Source: Holtermannia corniformis
Lineage: Eukaryota > Basidiomycota > Tremellomycetes > Holtermanniales
Direction: 5' to 3'
NCBI GenBank assembly: GCA_001599935.1
Contig: BCIJ01000015.1
Location: forward strand, 507,469 to 529,184
DNA length: 21,716 nt
In this document: in pieces, positions 17,908 to 21,716 of the stretch
How the letters are laid out: every line of letters begins with the position of its first letter
Numbering within the stretch: position 1 is the first letter of the stretch
The notes under the pieces: model-generated
What the model was told of the DNA's origin: nothing
What the model saw: only the letters and a program-made list of their open reading frames with translations
Database searches by the model: none
Position numbers and translations under genes: made by a program

Positions 17908-20850
17908 CTAGACTCGCTGATAGAAAGCAAGATACGCGCACTTTTCTCTCCTTGCGAGCCCGACTTCACCCGCCTTGCCTTCAATCGCCGCCTCGCGCGA
18001 GATCACAACCTGGTCCGTCGGGACGGGCGCGATCGACTCGTCGTCGAGGTGGATCCACCCAGAGCCGTCTTGGCGCGCGACGCAGGCGGTATAGTGGCCA
18101 CCCGAAGCGGTTGATCCGTGGTGGTAGATGACTGTGGGTTAGCCGGTACTACGATGAGAGAGACATACCGCCAAAGAGCTTGTATTTGGTTGATTGTGTG
18201 TTGCGGCGCGCAGGCGAGATGATTTCTGTCTGTCAGCGGGGGTGTGCGTGGGATGGACTCACCTGGCGGGATGACGAGCTCGGTCCCGTACGCGATCGGC
18301 TTGGAGCGCTTGACGACGCGGTGCTCCTTTGCGTCATACACAAACCGCTTGAGGTGGAGGATCAAGCAAGGTGGCAGCGTCTCGACGTATACTTGCTTTG
18401 TCGCATCCACGTTGGCGCCGCGACTCGCGCTCCAGACGTCGCGCACGGTCTCTGGCTCGTTGAGGTGCCGCAGCGCGTCAGCAAGCGTCACGACCGCAGG
18501 GTGGTCGACATCAAGCTGGAGCGGCTGATACGGCTCGAGCGTGACGCTGTCTTTTTGCCCGGGCGTATGCAAGACCGAACGCAGCTTGCCGCCAAAGATG
18601 CGCGAGACGGCCGATTCCCTAGCCTCGGTCTGCCGTCAGCAACGCCCAGACTGGGTCAACTTACATTCCGCACAACGTTGGTCTTTTGCTTTTTCCCCAC
18701 TTCTAGCCAGCCATCCGCGCCAGGGCTGACCGGGCGCTCGACCTCGCGCTCCTCGTGCTCGCCCTCCGTCGTCGGTGCTGGCACTTTCGGCCCATTCGTC
18801 GCCGGCTGCGTGCGCGCGTGGAGCAACAGCAACTCTTCGTGCAGAGTGTTGAGAAAGAAACCGAGAAACTCTTCCGCGTCCTCTTGGTGCCCTCTGCGCA
18901 TCGAGTCGAACCGCTTGTTGAGCTTCATCGCTTCATAGACGTTTTCAGGCAGGAACGCGTCGGTGCTGTCGAGCTTGTCGCCGTTGGCGTGGCCGGTGGG
19001 GGCCGCGGGGGTGACGGTAAACTCGCGCAGAAAGAGGATCCTGCGGGGTTAGATTATTCAGTGCCTGTCGCAGACTTACATAGCCTCGACCAGTGGTGTG
19101 CGCCGGGCTAGATCGGCCTGAAGGCGCTTGCCGAGCTCTTCGAAGAGCTGTGCAAAAGGCGTGCAGAACACGAGCACTTGGAGGATCTGCAGGCGTCAGC
19201 CTAGCCTAATCAATCCGTGCAACGCACCGAGTTGGCAAAGCACATGTTGCCCATGTTGACGAGTCCACGGGGGATCGTGACAGTCCGCTCGCGACCCTTA
19301 CCCTTGCCCTGATCCGGCAAAATGCCTTCGCTGAGCAAGCGCGCAAACTCTTCGGCAGGTGAGCGTGCAGCCGCAGCAGCATAGTTGAAGACGGGTGGGC
19401 GTGTGCCGTTGGGTTTCGACGGGCCTGCTTCGGGTTCGACGGGGGTGGCAGAGGGTGATGCGGAGGCGGTCGGGGCGGTCGAAACGGGTTTGGACGTGGA
19501 GGCGGAGGGTGTAGTGGAAGAGCTTTTGACGAGCGAGGCCCAGCTGACGGGTTTCGGGGCGGATGTTGGCGGGGCAGTGATGTGTGCGGGAGTGGTAGGC
19601 GCCGGTGCCGGTGCAGGGGTGGCGGCAGCAGGGATGGGTGCAGCGGTGACAGGCGCAGAGATGTCGGGGGCCGGTGCAGTAGGAGCAAGAGCAGCAGAAG
19701 CAGCAACGGCCGCAGGGAGCTCCGGTTCTGCCACCGTCGCTACCTCTTCAGCTTGCGCTGGCGCGAGGGACGGCGTCGAGTCCAATACGGGCGGCGGCAC
19801 CACATTCGGCGTAGACGGTGTCGCCTCCAACTCTTCCGCCTCAATCGAGCCAAAGACCAACTTGACCTCGCGCACTTGCTCCTCGCCAACGCCAACGCCA
19901 AACACCATGGCCTTGCCCGGTGCCGGTCGCGCTCTCCGCCGAGTTGCAGTCAAAGCCGACGGCAGCGTCGTCGCTTGTTCGCGCACCCTCTGCGGCATGG
20001 TCGACTGCGTGCCAAAGGACATGATCGGTGCGGTCGAGGGGTCTTGCGGCCGGCGAGAGGACAGGACATAGCTGCTCGGCGCGGGGTGGGACAGGTACGT
20101 ATAGGGTGCAGGGGGTGACGATACTGCGTGCTGAACATCCGGCACCGACGCGGCTTCTGGCTCAAGGACCACCGGCGCTTTTGTAGGAGTGACTTGCGCT
20201 GCACTGAGGGCCGGACTGGCTCCCGTCGTCGGCGGTGTCGATTCGGCGACACTGGTCGGCCCACTCGCCGTTGTCGCCTGGCTCGGCTGAGGCGGGACAG
20301 GCATCTGATGATAGTGCTGGACAGGATACGGGTACTGATACGGGTTCATGCCGAGCATCATTGGCGGATAGCCCTGGTACATCATTGCGACGTGGGGTGG
20401 GATCGGGGCCGGGTTGTACGGTGGATGGGTGACCGACGCATAGACTGGTTCTGCCGCTGGTGTTTTCGGGGCGTACGTGAACCCCTGCGCTGCCGGGTTC
20501 AACGTCGTGGTGGATGCCTGGACGGGCTCGACCGGCGGTTCAGGTGGAGGCTGAGGCTGCTGCTGCACGGGCGGGTGAGGGTACTGCTGCTGGATCGGGT
20601 GGTAGTGCAGATGGCTCATTGGCTGCTGCTGGTGCTGCGGCCTGTACGCTGGGTGATAATACGGCGGCTGAGGAGCGTAATCGTACCGAGGCGGTATTCT
20701 TCCGGCGTAGCTCGGCCCCGCCTGCGGATAGTAAGGCTGATTCGGCGGGATCATGCCATTGTACTGGTGCTGCCAAGGCGGCCGCGATGGCCCTGCTTCT
20801 GCCTGCGGTTGAGCGTGCGTCGCGGTGGGAGTGGACGGCGGGATGAACAT
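17908..20850 (-). CDS. UBP3: Ubiquitin carboxyl-terminal hydrolase, Ubp3/USP10 type
   Basis: This is a cysteine deubiquitinase of the USP (C19) family. Ubp3 with its cofactor Bre5 removes ubiquitin from trafficking and ribosome-related targets. Six exons (19228-20850, 19080-19186, 18665-19040, 18263-18629, 18169-18225, 17908-18131) sum to 2754 nt, 917 aa. Residues 1 to about 520 are a long low-complexity Pro/Gln/Tyr/Ala region, probably disordered. The Cys box GLVNMGNMCFANS has Cys537. GHQEDAEEFLGFFLNTLHEEL follows, then an insert, then LPPCLILHLKRFVYD. The His box GSTASGGHYTAC has His856, and WIHLDDESI supplies the acidic residue. The end CAYLAFYQRV is typical. I chose ATG 20850 (GTGACCATG) over an in-frame ATG at 20958, whose added 36 residues look like leader sequence. 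Introns are 35-41 nt. Bre5 is not in the window. Confidence 0.95.
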
Positions 20851-21136
20851 GGTCACACTAGCAAAGCATGCGGGGTCTCGGCTGGGTTTCGAGTCGTGAT
20901 CTTGGGCTCGTTGGGATCGTACGGACTGTGGCTTTCTCCTACGCTGACTTGCAAGCAAGAGCTCGACCGCTGCTGATGGTGATCAAGATGTTCAAGACGC
21001 CGTCGAGTCGATGGGGCGAAACTCGTCGTTGCTGCGGTAGGCGCGCGAGTTAGGCTTCCGCAACTTCTGCAATAGGCGCATGTGTAGGCTCGGGTGGCTG
21101 CAATAGGCACCGAAATAGGCGCAACGCAAAGTGGCA

Positions 21137-21624
21137 TCACGCATCCCCTCGCAGCTGGAAAAACTTTCGAACCCAACTCCGGCCCTCTCCCCGCTGGCTC
21201 TTAAGGATACCATCGTACAACCGAGTGTAAAAGTGCGGGTCGTGCGGTGGTGACAGCGTCGACGCCGTCGGCGGATACTAGCCACGTCAGCGCGGTCGTC
21301 CGATCTCTGACCCACCTCTGTCAACGCAGCGTCCCCCTTTAACCGTTCAATCACACTCAGCATGCCCTCGGCGCGCTCGAGATCAACAGGCGAGAGCTTG
21401 GCGACGGCCGCATCGAGCGTTTCGGCCGATGGCAGCTGGAGTCCGCCGGCGCTCAACTCCTTGGCGCCATCGGATGGCCCGGGGAAATCAAACGCGCGGT
21501 CGACAAACCCCTGCAGCGCTTCGCCGAGCTGCATCGCTGGCTTTGGGCGGTACGGCGAGGGCGGGAGCGAGTGCAGCGCGGTGATCAGCCGCGGGTACAG
21601 GGTCGTGGTGGCGTTGAGTGACAT
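21137..21624 (-). CDS. Small protein, possibly Cbp6/UQCC2-like mitochondrial factor
   Basis: Two exons (21316-21624, 21137-21277) joined by a 38-nt intron (GTGGGT, CTGAC, GCTAG) encode 149 aa. The N-terminus reads MSLNATTTLYPRLITALHSL, then a helical part (MQLGEALQGFVDRAFDF), a Glu/Asp/Ala-rich central helix, then YPPTASTLSPPHDPHFYTRL and an end GRSWVRKFFQLRGDA. The layout (short helical LY-x-R-LL start, YP...P-x-YYTRL block, basic Trp-containing end) recalls fungal Cbp6/UQCC2, which supports cytochrome b translation and complex III assembly in mitochondria. This identity is tentative and rests on memory of the family pattern. The gene itself is well supported by an in-phase intron. It lies 286 bp upstream of UBP3 on the same strand. 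An unspliced 210-codon frame from the same start ends in low-quality sequence and is rejected. Confidence 0.65.
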
Positions 21625-21716
21625 GTTCTAAAGAGGTCAGCTCGGGCAGGATAAGTGGCGGCAGACGAGGCCTCTGCATGTGTAGAGTAGGCCGCTGAGC
21701 GACACTCGACGAATGG

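Noticed and set aside
19385..20976. Plus-strand frames of 228, 178 and 282 codons
   Set aside because: They are antisense to the 541-codon first exon of the Ubp3-type gene, whose Pro/Gln/Ala-rich codons leave few stops on the other strand. The translations are low-complexity.

Overview
This window looks like nuclear DNA of a fungus, most likely a basidiomycete. The evidence is very short GT-AG introns (mostly 34-54 nt) with a CTGAC/CTAAC branch point close to the acceptor, a metacaspase gene split by 16 introns, and three genes recognisable as conserved fungal housekeeping genes. Nothing here fixes the genus. One ambiguous base (N) lies near 1557.

The window has two parts. The right part, about 12.7-21.7 kb, is ordinary core genome with every gene on the minus strand. 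In transcription order these are a small gene that may be a Cbp6/UQCC2-like mitochondrial factor (21624-21137), a Ubp3/USP10-type deubiquitinase (20850-17908), a class I metacaspase (17649-15566) and translation factor eIF4B (15398-12676). I rebuilt all four from splice sites, and each exon sum is an exact multiple of three. The metacaspase model needs an exon of one single nucleotide at 16416. The eIF4B model needs a 4-nt coding first exon and a 979-nt intron that is far larger than its neighbours.

The left part, about 0-12.6 kb, is an accessory island made of two tandemly amplified families that I do not recognise. Family A is on the minus strand: about 215-222 aa, three exons, probably soluble. 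Family B is on the plus strand: about 215-225 aa, three or four exons, an N-terminal membrane anchor and a conserved GWSGPF-x-PDP motif. Two intact A/B pairs are arranged head to head (A1/B1 at 2781|2983; A2/B4 at 11623|11797) with only 201 and 173 bp between the start codons. A third intact B gene (B2, 8541) has no intact partner nearby. Two further A copies (A3 about 957-1428, A4 6512-7098) and one B copy (B3 about 9492) are pseudogenes whose individual lesions can be read by comparison with the intact copies. Paralogues keep intron positions and phases although their proteins have diverged strongly, so the duplications look old. The island also holds partial last-exon duplications (10292-10555), a cluster of ACGGAT/TCCGTA repeats in inverted orientation around A3, one unrecognised decayed gene (4204-5288), a badly degraded minus-strand frame (5373-6340) and the 5' part of an unknown gene at the left edge (1-456).

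The A/B head-to-head two-gene family is the best candidate for an undescribed system. By charge distribution B should be an N-out anchor with its body in the cytosol, and A would be a cytosolic partner. That partnership is inferred from gene arrangement and co-retention only.
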